64,000 nucleotides of DNA from Metellina segmentata. Its lineage: Eukaryota > Arthropoda > Arachnida > Araneae > Tetragnathidae. Location of the stretch: the NCBI GenBank assembly GCA_947359465.1, contig OX375883.1, positions 93,832,411 to 93,896,410 on the forward strand, written 5' to 3'. Each line of letters starts with the position of its first letter. Within the stretch, counting starts at the first letter, position 1. The position numbers and the translations under genes are program-made. The notes beneath the pieces are model-generated. The model did no database searches. It saw nothing but the letters and a program-made list of their open reading frames with translations, and was not told the DNA's origin. This document shows positions 34,517 through 45,295 of the stretch, one piece after another.

Positions 34517-34845
34517 GCCGACCAACCGGTATAGTGGTTAAGGTGTTAGCCTCTAGATCGGAAGGTTCCTGGTTCGAATCCAGATCCGGGCATGGATGTT
34601 TGTAAGCGTGTGGTGTAGAGGCGGCTGGTGCACCTAAAATCTGTCGTGGCCGAAAATCCTCACTTTGGGTTGGCGTGGAAGTTTGGAGAGTGGGGTGCCA
34701 GCTCAGGTGTTGTTTCGTCAACTGACCGTGTTTCAAAATTACGAGATGTTATCCTCGGATCTTTCCATAAAGGACTGATCCCGGACCGTCGTCAATAGCC
34801 CGTTGTGTTGCTCCAGTACGACGTTAACTAAAAATTACCAATTAC
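34517..34845 (+). repeat. Main SINE family, full-length copy with TSD
   Basis: A 329-bp unit. The tRNA-like head gccgaccaaccggtatagtg has an A-box region (tggttaaggtgtt) and a perfect B box ggttcgaatcc at 34571-34581. The body has gtgcacctaaaatctgtcgt, ggcgtggaagtttggagagt and tacgagatgttatcctcgga. The tail acgacgttaactaaaaatta ends in an ATTACC repeat. CAGTATGGTAGG flanks it on both sides (34505-34516, 34846-34857). Confidence 0.95.
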
Positions 34846-34981
34846 CAGTATGGTAGGTAATTGAAATGACATAAAGAACGGGCTACTGGAGACAATTTTT
34901 ACCAGTGTGAAAATAATTTTTAACCTTTTCCTTTATTTTAAGTTACATAAGTAGCGTGAACAGTTAAAAAAAAAAACTTCT

Positions 34982-35063
34982 CGCAGTCGGTAGGATTCGA
35001 ACCTACGCGGGAAGATCCCAATGGATTTCTAATCCATCGCCTTAACCGCTCGGCCACGACTGC
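34982..35063 (-). tRNA. tRNA-Ser(AGA)
   Basis: An 82-nt gene, same as the one at 26878 except one base at the foot of the anticodon loop (loop ttagaaa, anticodon AGA). The Ser long variable arm, perfect B box and G discriminator are all present. A long T-run follows on the minus strand. Confidence 0.97.
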
Positions 35064-35549
35064 TTGCATTCAAATGGTTAATCTGATAATTCACTTGGAT
35101 ACCCGAGGAAGAATTATTTGTTCAGGAGTCAACAGCTTTGAAGTACGAATACATACTATCCTGCGTGACTTCGTGCGTTCGTTTTGAAAACAGGTTAACT
35201 TACGATTTCCTCCATAACAGGTTCTTAGTACTACGACACCTGGCTGTTCATCTCTTGCTTCAAAGGAAAATAATACAAATCGTGCGATTTGTGGCCGCTA
35301 TGGAGTTTGAACTTAAGCAAGCTATTTAGGTTCACTTTTTGACTACAAGACTAATTGTCTCTATAACGTCGTAGCAAACGTTTTTTAGAGCAGCACCTGC
35401 GTGTGCATTTCTTAACTTCTAATTCCTGCTTTGCAGCCCACCAAAATATTTGTTCCTTTACCTTTTCTCATTTGGTCACCTTCACATTATGGGAAATTTT
35501 CTTTACCGTAAACCCAATCTAAGAGACGGTATCCCAATGACGGACTTAA
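35064..35549. other. No gene recognised
   Basis: Short open frames with no recognised family. Confidence 0.4.
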
Positions 35550-35839
35550 ATGGTAATTTTGGTAATTTTTTAGTTAACGTCGTACTAGAGCAACACAACG
35601 GGCTATTGACGACGTTACTGGATCAGTCCCTTAAGGGAAAGATCCGAGGACAACACCTCGTAATTTTGAACCACGGTCAGATGACGAAGCAACACCTGAG
35701 CTGGCATCCCACTCTCCAAACTTCCACACCAACCCAACGTGAGGACTTTCGGCCACGACTGACTTAAGTTGCACCAGCCGCCTCTACAAACATACGCTTG
35801 CTTACATCCATGCCCGGACCCGGATTCGAACCAGGAATC
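35550..35839 (-). repeat. SINE copy, antisense, head-truncated, with TSD
   Basis: From the tail (tggtaattttggtaattttt) to the B box (ggattcgaaccagga), lacking the first ~40 bp of the tRNA-like head. ATGACGGACTTAA (13 bp) is directly repeated at 35537-35549 and 35840-35852. Confidence 0.92.
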
Positions 35840-36029
35840 ATGACGGACTTAAGTTAAGTTCTTAGTTATGACATGGAATCTGAGAAGTTAACTTAACTAT
35901 TTGTATTTTAATAACTAGTCATATTTGAGAATAATAGACAACTTTCTGTTGAAGCTTTCAATGTTGTCTATTTGGTGCTCATAGCACCTTCACAAAAATC
36001 CAAGGATAGGTAGGTATGTATATTAATTA

Positions 36030-36225
36030 ACGTCGCACTGTGTGGTGCACTACAACGGGATACTATCGACGATCCGGGATCGAACCCGAAAGGAAAGATT
36101 CGATGAGAGCACTTAATTTTGAACCATTGTCAGCTGACGAGGTCGCACCTCACTCTCGAAACTACCCCGCCAGTTCAATGTGAGGATATTTGAGACCACG
36201 ACAGATTTAACGGGCATCAGATCCC
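36030..36225 (-). repeat. Diverged SINE, antisense
   Basis: aacgtcgcactgtgtggtgc, cgggatcgaacccgaaagga and gaccacgacagatttaacgg follow the SINE order. Confidence 0.65.
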
Positions 36226-36782
36226 TTTTAGAAGAGTTTTCGACTGCAACCAACACACTATATTTCATTTTTTTATGTAATTACAAAATCAAAAGTATTT
36301 TTTGCTATGAAATTATAAAACGCAACACGTCGCTTTCTACTTCATCAAAAGATTAAAGGACGTTTCATAGCCGAGAGTAAAAATTTTAAGTTTACCAAAC
36401 CAATAGTTTATCAGCTATCTTGCCAAACACTAACAAAAATGCTGTCTACATCTGTGCGCGTGTGTTAATGGCTTTATAACTGTGGGCCAATTTTGTAAAT
36501 TACGAACGACTTAACAAATGGCACGCATCTTTTCAAGACAGTAAAAAGTAAAACGACCTAAAACAAAATCGATTTTTCGCGTCGAAAAAAAGGAAATCCC
36601 CTTAGGCTTAATTTGATGTTGTGGAAAGAATTGAACACCAGTCTCTTCTAACAGCACCATTTGCATATCGAACATCAGACGCTTGTGGGATAACAAAAGA
36701 GTTACTTCATTGGAAGTCAATATACCAACAGTGGAAGTTCCAGGGGTCTAGTACACGTCTAAAACTAGGGGAAATGAATTTT

Positions 36783-37435
36783 TCTTACACTAGGGGGCTC
36801 CGTCCCCTGCTCGCTTACGCTCGCCAACCTGTTTTTGCTGTAGATATAACGGTTGTAAGAAAAAGTAGCGAAAATATCCAAAGATTCCGAATTTTGTATG
36901 ACCCACTTTAGATCGCATCCAATTTAATTATTAACCTATTTCAAAAATAATAGTACCGTAAGAAAGAGTACATTCTGAGGTATACTGCGATATTTAAAAA
37001 ATTAAAAACTAATAATAATAAGATATAGATACGGCAGTTTTAAAAAAAAGTAACAAAAATGTCCCGATTTTTCCCGAATTTCAAAAAAATATTATCAAGA
37101 ACCAAATTAAAATTTAAAAAAAAACTCGACGAGCTGCAAAAATTTACGTTGAGAGGTACTCTTTAAAAAAAACTCACGACTAAAAACTGAAAATTTGTAT
37201 GTGTTTTGCTAACTCGCGTAAGAAATTTCGCTTCTTCAATTATGACACTTAATAAGCCCTAAACTAATAGCCGCATCGGAAAAAAATCTTAATAATTGTC
37301 CAGGGAATACGATGAAGAACAAACCATGTTAATTTCGTTTTTTTTTTACGATCAGTACTTTCTCGGGAAATCGTCTAAGAATCGAGCACAGCACAGTTTT
37401 CAATCCTGTTTTCAATTTTTTTTTAAATATCGAGA
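36783..37435 (+). repeat. Dispersed repeat G, copy a (GGGGGC hairpin family)
   Basis: Begins gggggctccgtcccc and gctcgcttacgctcgccaac. After about 350 bp of extra sequence it resumes the family core: ctaaactaatagccgcatcg, gaacaaaccatgttaatttc and agtactttctcgggaaatcg. Other copies are at 43265, 58498 and 63830. Confidence 0.7.
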
Positions 37436-37439
37436 GATA

Positions 37440-37520
37440 TAATGTCCTTCCTGGCTGTAGTCTCGAGGTAATATCTCGTCGTTAGCAAAACTGACCAGAT
37501 CTTGATGGTCGAGGTGTTTC
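37440..37520. repeat. ATATC-palindrome repeat unit
   Basis: Contains aatatctcgtcgttagcaaa, actgaccagatcttgatgg and cagatatttatcccg, the modules of the 63480 array. Confidence 0.65.
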
Positions 37521-37970
37521 ATAATTAGAAAATGGACCAGATATTTATCCCGTTGCGGTAAATAATAGACAATATCTGGGCAATTTGGTAATTTTTAGTT
37601 AACGTCGCACTAGAGCAACACAACGGGATATTGAAGACTTCTCGTCCTACAAGGCAATTGGTAATTTTTAACTGACGTTTCACTAAAGCAGGGATGGCGA
37701 ACCTTCTTAAGAAGTGTGTCAAATTTTGTTCATAATTTGTTTTAGTACTAGCTATAGGGTCACTTGGAACTGGGAAATAAATGGAAAAAACTACTGTTTT
37801 TTGGTTCTCAATTTTTTAATCCTTTAAAAAGTTAAAGATTCCTTTTTGTTTTACAACTTTTACTTTTGCACGTAAAGAGCAAAAAATATATATATAAAGG
37901 GGATAAATCATGCTCAGAACACTCCTGCACCGAGTTTTTAATGAACAAGGAGAAGAAAACAACATATATA

Positions 37971-38854
37971 CACAGTCCAGTCACATTAATGTGACCACAA
38001 CCTATTTTTGACGTCAACGTGAAATAACCAATTACAAAAGTAGGTGGCAGCACATTGCAGTGGAGTGTATATAAAGGATGTCCTAGGGCATCGGAAAGCA
38101 TTTCAATCATTGGCGTAATGCAGAAACGTAGCGATTTATTCGACGTCCAAAAGGGCATGATTATTGGCTTTCGGGCCAAGGGTGGAAGCATTTCGGAAAC
38201 GGCTAATTTTGTAAACTGTTCGCGTGCCGCCGTGGTAAAAGTATACCGTGCATGGCAAAATGGTATTATCCAAAATCAGCGGCGCGGCACATGTGGTGCA
38301 CCACGGCCTATAGATGACAGACGCGAACGAAGGCTACGGAGATGCGTTCGGGCGAATAGACGTGCAACTGTTGAGCAACTAACCGCCCATATGAACCAAG
38401 GGGCTACCAAGTGTGTATCCTCAACAACGGTTCAGCGAACGTTGCTGCACATGGGCCTCCGCAGCTGACGCCTGGTTAATTCACCTATGCTGACTTCTGT
38501 TCATCGGCGACGAAAGCTGGAATTTGCACGCCAGTACCGCAACTGGACGTCCACAGAGTGGCGACACGTGGCTTTTTCCGATGTATCACGTTTTATGCTC
38601 CATCGGACAGATGGACGTTGGCGTATGCGGCGTGAAACGTCTGAAAGCAAACACTCTGCAACAATTGACATGGATCCTCAAACGCGTAATCTAGCGCAGC
38701 TGGCCACGGCACCTGAGTCGGTATGGCTCAACATCCCAGTGAACACCTTCAGAAACCTAATTGACTCTTCCTGCACGTCTCGCAGCGGTCCGCTCTGTCA
38801 AAGGTGGTTATTCTGGCTTTAGACAGGTGGTCGCAATAATCTGACTGGACTGTG
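37971..38854 (+). mobile_element. Tc1-like deletion derivative, copy 2
   Basis: Starts cacagtccagtcacattaat and ends gactggactgtg, flanked by TA at 37969-37970 and 38855-38856. An 884-bp sister of 5330-6184, nested in hAT element C. Confidence 0.92.
38118..38822 (+). pseudogene. Tc1-like transposase derivative, one nonsense codon
   Basis: ATG at 38118 (MQKRSDLF). The helix-turn-helix half (NCSRAAVVKVYRAW, RRGTCGAPRPIDDRRERRLR) is intact. A TGA at 38466-38468 interrupts the frame where copy 1 has an arginine, and the phase is kept. After it comes RHVAFSDVSRF (first catalytic aspartate retained), then SKHSATI joined to MDPQTRNLAQL. This is the same junction as copy 1 and removes the second and third catalytic residues. 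The frameshifted tail SSCTSRSGPL is also shared. Confidence 0.88.
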
Positions 38855-38956
38855 TACATGAAATGTTATGTTTCAATAGATAATATAGTTACAGGTATGT
38901 GTATGTACAAAAAAAGTTAAAGTATATTTTATGATAAATCTGTTGTTTTTTATCAG

Positions 38957-39285
38957 GTAATTGGTAATTTTAGTTAACGTCGTACTAGAGCAACACAACG
39001 GGCTATTGACGACGGTCCGGGATCAGTCCCTTGAGGGAAAGATCCGAGGACAACACCTCGTAATTTTGAACCGCGGTCAGATGACGAAGCAACACCTGAG
39101 CTGGCACCCCACTCTCCAAACTTCCACGCCAACCCAACGTGAGGACTTTCGGCCACGACAGATTTAAGGTGCACCAGCCGCCTCTACACCATACGTTTAA
39201 AAACATCCATGCCCGGACCCGGATTCGAACCAGGAACCTTCCGATCTAGAGGCTAACACCTTAACCACTATACCGGTTGGTCGGC
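38957..39285 (-). repeat. Main SINE family, full copy with TSD
   Basis: A 329-bp antisense copy from tail (taattggtaattttagttaa) to head (ccggttggtcggc). GTTTTTTATCAG flanks it at 38945-38956 and 39286-39297. It is very close to the copies at 34517 and 48380, so probably young. Confidence 0.95.
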
Positions 39286-39473
39286 GTTTTTTATCAGATA
39301 ATTTCTTAATATTAGATTCATATTCAGTATTCATTAGTTTAACGCATTTTGCAATCAATTCATTTCCGAGTTTATTTATTTCTACTGGTAGACTGTACAA
39401 AATGCATCGAAAAAACAATTTTTTTCATGAATAAGTGGATTCAAACATCGTTAAAAGACATTAGCAAGTTTCT

Positions 39474-40600
39474 TCATTGATATAAATTATTTGCTAAAGA
39501 ATCATACGATAATATAATATTTTCAATTTTTAGGGTTGGATAATTATAATTTGCACTAATTTCAGATATTTTCCCGTCTACTTCAGAAATGAAGTTATCA
39601 AATTTATTTTTCCAAACTAATTCCATTTCTGAGTCATGGACGTCTAGCCACTTAAATTCGTTCAACTTCATTTGTTTCGAATTTCGTTTTGTATGTATAT
39701 AAAATAAAGTGAAATGTATTTTCCATACTTTTAAATTGATTAAATCCCTCCTCAAAGGCTTGTTTTATTTCCTGTATAATCATAAAATATTTTTATTGCA
39801 TTTTCTTGAACGTCTAGCGTGTTTTCTCTTTTGAAAATATTTTTGTAATTGAGGAAAATATTTCATGATTTTCATTTTCAAAGTTTTGCCATCAATATCC
39901 CAATACTCTCAACATCATTAAAACAATTTGTACATTTTCTTGAAGTTTTTTATTCAGTTCATGAAAAATGCTGAGTGATGTCGCATAAAATCATTTAACC
40001 AATCTATATTTGAAAATTTGTGAAAAGTGTTGTTTTTTCATTCAAATAGAGCTTAATTTCTTCGAATAAAATGACAAACCGATTAAAAACTTGACCGGTA
40101 CTAAGCCATCAAACATTGTTGTATGTCAAAATCCCTTAATAATGGCACTCGACTTCCTCTAATAATTGAGCAAATTGTCGTTTATTAAGACATCTTGCGT
40201 TTATAAAGTTGTTGACTTTTATTACAACTGGTATTAATTGGAAGATGTTTCTAAACCTTGCTTCGCACATAGAACTTGCTGGTGTATTAAACGATGAAAT
40301 TCAATCAGGATGTGTAATATTTTACTTAAGGCTCTGGAAAAACAAATATTTTTACCCACCATACTGGGTGCACCGTCCGTTGTTACAGAAACAAATTTCT
40401 GTAGGTCAATACCCATTTATTTAAATGCAATATCAAATTCTTTAAAAATATCAAGAACGGTACACTTCCCTTTCAGCGTTATAAGTTCTAGCTCTTCTTT
40501 CATTATATTACCTGTTTTATATTGAGCAAAAACTGTTAATTTTGCATAACCATTTACATCGTTACTCTCATCTGAAGCAATTGATTACATTTCTAAATCA
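39474..40600 (-). pseudogene. hAT transposase, decayed
   Basis: Near 40530-40600 the minus strand reads SIASDESNDVNGYAKLTVFA, resembling the first-aspartate block of hAT transposases. At 40234-40416 follows VTTDGAPSMVGKN, the second-aspartate block, and then HRLIHQQVLCAK. A later open piece at 39755-39474 contains LNEFKWLDVHDSEMELVWKN and fits the region before the dimerisation domain. Stops and frameshifts break it throughout. It belongs to the hAT group whose relatives are often labelled ZBED- or GTF2I-repeat-like. It is encoded antisense to the nested Tc1 copy. Confidence 0.8.
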
Positions 40601-41080
40601 TGTATGTCTTTATGTATTTAATAACAAAAATATTCCTTTCTAATTAAATTACTGGATCTTTAATTAAATTGTACCTTTTATTAACAAAAATGTGGAAACA
40701 AAAAACGGAAGAACAAAAATGAAAAAAATAATTACATAAATACTGCTTACGGCACGGTATTGTTCAAAAGAACATTATTTTTAGCAAAAAAGGAAAAACT
40801 AGTGGTGGCTACATTATCTAAAACCATCATATAAATCTTTAAACAGCATTATGTATAATCAAAAGATCTAAAACATACAAAAATCATTTATGCATTTTTT
40901 CCCATTTTTAAGTTTTTTAGCTACAATTGTATTTTCTTCATATTTGTTAAAAGAGAGGTTCGAAAAATAATTAAAATTTTTTATGTATATGATGAAATGA
41001 TAAAAAGTTTATAAAAAAATCAATGCGTGGGTCATTTAAAAAGCCTGCATGGGTCAATGTCTGACCCGCGGGCCATAGGT
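40601..41080. other. hAT element C, 5' region without readable coding
   Basis: AT-rich interior of the element. No zinc-finger motif could be read in any frame. Confidence 0.4.
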
Positions 41081-41100
41081 TCGCCATCCCTGCACTAGAG

Positions 41101-41280
41101 CAACACATTGGACTATTGATTACTTCACGTCCTTCAAGGTCATTAGCAACACAACGGGATTTTAACAACGGTACAGGATCAATCTCCTAAGAGAAAGATC
41201 CGAGGACAACATCTCGTAATTTTGAACCACGGTCAGATGACGTGGTAACACCTGAGCTGGCACCCCACTCTCCAAATCTC
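41101..41280 (-). repeat. SINE, antisense, continuation after hAT C
   Basis: agcaacacattggactattg, gagaaagatccgaggacaac and gagctggcaccccactctcc continue the SINE whose tail lies just before 37689. A second, shorter antisense tail lies at 37585-37660. Confidence 0.8.
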
Positions 41281-41312
41281 ATCTTTCAAGATCCTGCCAA
41301 TTTTGCTGGCCA

Positions 41313-41548
41313 GCGGTGGCCAGATGGGAAGAGTAACGGATTAGCAACCGGAGGGTTGCGAGTTTGAATCCAACAAACACCGTCGTGTTGAAAGAGGGAT
41401 GGTGCTCGTTAAATCTGTCGTGTCCACAAATGTCCTCAAGTTGGCATGGTGTGGAAGTTTGGAGATTTGGGTGCGAGCTCAGGTGTTGCCTCGTCATGTG
41501 ACTGTGATTCAAAATTACTGTTGTTATCCTCGGATCAATCTCTTAGGG
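41313..41548 (+). repeat. SINE, sense, first piece (variant head)
   Basis: The tRNA-like head ccagatgggaagagtaacgg with gagtttgaatcc differs from the main family, but the body (gtgtggaagtttggagattt, tcctcggatcaatctcttag) is the same. It is cut at 41548 by hAT element D and resumes at 42385. Confidence 0.8.
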
Positions 41549-42384
41549 CAGTGTTTCCCAAACTTTTGACATATGTGTACCCCTTCTATAATTTTCGTAA
41601 CGCTGAGTACCCCTCGTCGAAAAAATGGATGTATCTTAATAACAATCAAAATGTTTTTTTTTTGACATACACAAAATAATAAGAAAAGAGAAATAAAATT
41701 ATTCATAATAAAATATAAATAAAAGTTATATTATAAATAACGTTTATATTTGGATCAATGAGAAGAATGAAATTGTTTGTGCTGAGATAACAGATCGTCA
41801 TAATTTGGTTCCCTGGTTGTTAATTTTAATCTGAGATGTGGTTCCACATCCTATAGTCTGTTCCTTTTTTTCGATTTAATGTCTACAAATGCTGAAAAAG
41901 CAACTTCACATAAATATGAAGTTGGAAGAGGCAAGATGTATTTTAGAACTTTTTCTGTTAAAACAGGATACACAGGTTGCATTTGTAACCAGAATGATGT
42001 TAAAGTACTCTCCTTATGTTTATTTTTCAAGAATCCGTCTGAAACCAATTCCAACAATTGCTCTTCTTCCGCATGCGATACATCTTCTGGCATGGATGTT
42101 GTGTTAATGTTAAACGGATATCTTATCCATTCAATATTTTTGGTTAAATCAAGGAAATAGTTTTTCAAGCCCACTTGCAAACTCTCCAAATGTAACGAAG
42201 TGTGGTATATTATCGCCGACCATCTCACGCCTCACAAGACTGTCTTGACTTGACTCATGAGAACGTAAGGCGCAGCTAAGCACAGTGCAGTGCATATCCC
42301 CACCAAACTCCGGTGCAACGCGTACCCCCACCAAACTCTTCCCGTACCCCTGAGGGTAGGCGTACCACACTTTGGGAAACACTG
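41549..42384 (-). mobile_element. hAT element D with perfect TSD
   Basis: Starts cagtgtttcccaaac and ends ctttgggaaacactg, inverted hAT ends. TCTTAGGG is directly repeated at 41541-41548 and 42385-42392. At 836 bp it is an internally deleted derivative retaining the transposase C-terminus. Confidence 0.93.
41851..42228 (-). pseudogene. hAT transposase, C-terminal dimerisation domain
   Basis: The end of the frame reads LTSFWLQMQPVYPVLTEKVL, KYILPLPTSYLCEVAFSAF and DIKSKKRNRL, the hallmark hAT C-terminal dimerisation motif (conserved FW, LP.T, CE..FS, K.RNRL). The DDE core is missing. The upstream part (WIRYPFNINTT, AEEEQLLELVSDGFLKNKH) is the linker common to this hAT group. The element around it is only 836 bp, so the protein cannot be complete. 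Confidence 0.9.
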
Positions 42385-42392
42385 TCTTAGGG

Positions 42393-42466
42393 GATTGATC
42401 CCGGACCGTCGTAAGTAGTTCGATGTGTTGTTCCTGTACGACGTTAATTAAAATACCTACCTACCA
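42393..42466 (+). repeat. SINE, sense, second piece
   Basis: gattgatcccggaccgtcgt and tacgacgttaattaaaatac finish the SINE cut at 41548. Confidence 0.85.
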
Positions 42467-43173
42467 AACTATTTTCTGAATACCTCCCTGTTTCACCGAA
42501 AGTATGAATAGACCATACCAAATAATATTGAATTAATTATCTCTTTCGAAAAGTAAATCCACAATTAAGCTATTTTCCTTCCAGCCCCAGAAAGTCAAAC
42601 AATCAAGTTTAATGAATCACCATCTGCTGTCCCGACGCTCGAAAAGTTAGTTTTCTCGTATCGCAGTTCGGAAAGTTTGAAAAGGGGTGAATGGAGCATT
42701 ATTAAATTCGATCATAAATTTCTATACCCGGAACATTTCCACAAACAAGCTTTGAAGTCTTCGATACTTGACTAAGAATATTCCCCTTTCGAGCAAATCA
42801 TAAGGGGTCATCAAAGACTTGCAATCCCTTTAAATTTATCAAGGCTGCCTTTTATGATATTTGTACGAAGAGGTCTTGTGTCACGCGTCTGGATATAACT
42901 CGTTAAATGGAGTCGGCGGTTCGTGAAAATGTCTGATTACAGACTAAATATGATCTGGGATTATTCGAGTTACCGTAATTTAACTGTTTAGATTTGTCTT
43001 TGAAGAATGTGCGCTAGATATTATTAAGTCAGATTAATTCTACTCAATTGATCCAAGTATCTTAGCTTCAAGTTACACTATTTTTTTTAAAAATAGCTTT
43101 GTAAGTATAAGGCATTTTTTACAAATATGTAGCAAATCAGATTTTTGATCACAGTAATATGAATTTATGTAAT
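42467..43173. other. No gene recognised
   Basis: Unique-looking AT-rich sequence. Confidence 0.45.
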
Positions 43174-43181
43174 TATTAACC

Positions 43182-43919
43182 CAGGCCTCGAAATATATTT
43201 TTTAATACAGGTTTTATTTTAGGTGCCCCTTTTAAAAATAACGTAATATAAGAGCATTAATGTAATATACAAGGGGGCTTCGCCCCCTGATCGCTTACGC
43301 TCGCCAACCCCTGTAGAAATTTTGCTTTTTCAACTTTGAGACTTAATAAACTCTAAACTAATACTCGCATCGGAAAAAACTTCAAAATTGTCCAGTGAAG
43401 AACAAACCATGTTAATTTCGTAATTTTCTGATCCGTACTTTCTCAGGAAACTGTCTATGAATCGAGCTAAACAACACAGTTTTCAATCCTGCAACGGCGG
43501 TGGCAACTTTTTTTTAATATAGAGAGAAACTACTTTATTAGTTGGGTATGTTTATATTGGTATAAGTAGTTGATAGTGAATAAAAATATTTAAACATCTA
43601 AATTCTCCCTTCTCCTGCTCACGGCTATTGCTTCAACAGAGCTAGCTGGAAAATGTTTCGATCATAGGAAAGTTCTGGTAGCAGTGGCAAAATAAATATT
43701 CCTCTTGTATAAACCCGTTATGACCCAGCGATTTTGTTTTCGCATATTGTGTATTTAGGAATTTGAATTACGTTCCTTTAGATCGAGAGGTAAATACTAA
43801 TATTTTGTGCAAACATCAAAATAACATAAATAAAGAACATAATTAACAAATTAATTTTAACGTTAGGTGCACAATTTTATCTTCATGTGCACCTGTGCAC
43901 CCGGGTATTTCGAGCCCTG
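43182..43919. mobile_element. hAT element E (GTGCAC-end family), perfect TSD
   Basis: Starts caggcctcgaaatata and ends tatttcgagccctg. TATTAACC is repeated at 43174-43181 and 43920-43927. The sub-ends contain ggtgcac blocks as in 11831-12311. A copy of repeat G lies inside. Confidence 0.9.
43265..43560 (+). repeat. Dispersed repeat G, copy b
   Basis: gggggcttcgccccc (a hairpin), then tcgcttacgctcgccaaccc, gaacaaaccatgttaatttc, agtttt-like and caatcctgcaacggcgg. Nested in hAT element E. Confidence 0.8.
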
Positions 43920-44412
43920 TATTAACCCTGAAAGATATTTTGACGAGGTATCTCATCCATCAGGATCTGATGAATACTGCTAACAACTCTTTCCTGTAAA
44001 TATAGAAATAAAGTAAATTTTTTATTACGGAAATATAAATTTACGCGTAGGTTTTAAGTTATAAAATGAATAGCTTTTTGTTCATTATATAGACAAACAT
44101 ACTTTGTGCAATTTTTTTTAAATCTGCGATTTATGTTGAATGGTAAATTTGATGATGCTCTTATATTGTTATGGTATCCCTAGATAAAATTAGTTTGAAG
44201 TAGCTCGTATCAGTAGGTGCGTGAAAATATTTGATACTAGAGTAATGAGATTCTAGTATTATTCATTACCCTCATTTCATTATGTATAATTTACTTAGTG
44301 CGATCATGGGTTTTTGATCAATGCAGATTTTTAATTCTAATCGTTTGACCGTACAGTTTTAAATTTCATTACGTTTCAAAAATTACGTTGTAATTACACA
44401 AAACCTAAATTC
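43920..44412. other. No gene; one ATATC-type unit
   Basis: gacgaggtatctcatccatc and aggatctgatgaatactgct near 43940 are modules of the ATATC-palindrome repeat. The rest is AT-rich. Confidence 0.5.
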
Positions 44413-44416
44413 TTAA

Positions 44417-44925
44417 CCCTTCTTGCATAGTGGTGGAAATTTCCATCATAACATTGAATGCCCAAAAATTATATAAAAGAACAAGTTCACTTTAAGTTGA
44501 TCGTGTCTGGATACCTTTTTAATGTCCATTGCATAAAAAAAGAAACATAGCTGTCAAAAATAAGCAAGTGTCACTATCAGTAAAACGAGCTTGAAGTTGT
44601 CATTCCGCTGTTTGTTGTAGTTGCAATAAACGTATGATTTCGTTTTTAATTTTGTTTTATTATATTTGAGTTTCTATTGCTAAAAAAGTGAAAATGAGTG
44701 GAAGAAAGGTTTGTAACATGTGTTTCTGTTATTTTTAGAGCAATTTCTGAAAAAGTTTGCGTTTAATTAAAAAAATACCGCATGATACCATCCTATTGTT
44801 TTTGCTAAATTTATACTATAAATATATACTAAGATTTTTTTAACCATTTTCCCTTTAATTTTGAACATGAATTATATCACCTTGATTTATTTCACCAATA
44901 AAGAAAAAAATCATGCAAAGAAGGG
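44417..44925 (+). mobile_element. piggyBac MITE with TTAA TSD
   Basis: Starts cccttcttgcatag and ends tcatgcaaagaaggg (inverted with one indel), flanked by TTAA at 44413-44416 and 44926-44929, the piggyBac signature. Near 44694 an ATG opens MSGRK followed by aaggtttgtaac, resembling a first-exon start and a 5' splice site. The remaining gene is absent. Confidence 0.92.
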
Positions 44926-45029
44926 TTAATGTTGCACACATTGAAAGTATATACTTTCCACACAAACACACTAGTGTGTAAAACTTAAGCAACAGAGTCA
45001 CTTTTCAACATACATCTATGAAATTATAG

Positions 45030-45295
45030 GACAGGGATTTCTGCGATCAGTACTATGAAAAGCCAACAGTAGGAAGGCGATACATATCCAAATATCAGGA
45101 ACATGACGTCAGAGGTGGCGTGAGGACACTCGAAACGCGTGGACAACAGGTGGTGAAGTCAGCGCGCACAGTGCAAGGCAATTTATAAATGAGAAAAAGC
45201 GCATTTTCAGAGATTCGCATCAAGTGAAACCGTGATCGTACGTGCAATATGGCTACAAGAAACCTTCAGGACGTCTTTACACGTGGTGGGAAGTT
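45030..45295 (+). promoter_or_regulatory. GC-richer patch with TGACGTCA and an ATG; possible promoter/first exon
   Basis: A patch richer in GC with TGACGTCA at 45104. At 45249 an ATG opens MATRNLQDVFTRGGK before running into MITE copy 7. It could be a decayed transposon 5' end or a host first exon. No family recognised. Confidence 0.25.

Larger units (their letters stand above)
37689..41092 (-). mobile_element. hAT element C, 3.4 kb, with nested insertions
   Basis: The left end cagggatggcgaacct is exactly inverted at the right end (aggttcgccatccctg). Flanks CACTAAAG (37681-37688) and CACTAGAG (41093-41100) are an 8-bp TSD with one mismatch, inside a SINE tail. A decayed transposase lies on the minus strand (39474-40600). 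A Tc1-like element (37971-38854) and a full SINE (38957-39285) inserted later. Confidence 0.9.

Noticed and set aside
39003..39206. Antisense Trp/Leu-rich frame also seen near 48425-48628
   Set aside because: Both are the same frame through SINE bodies; SINEs are non-coding.
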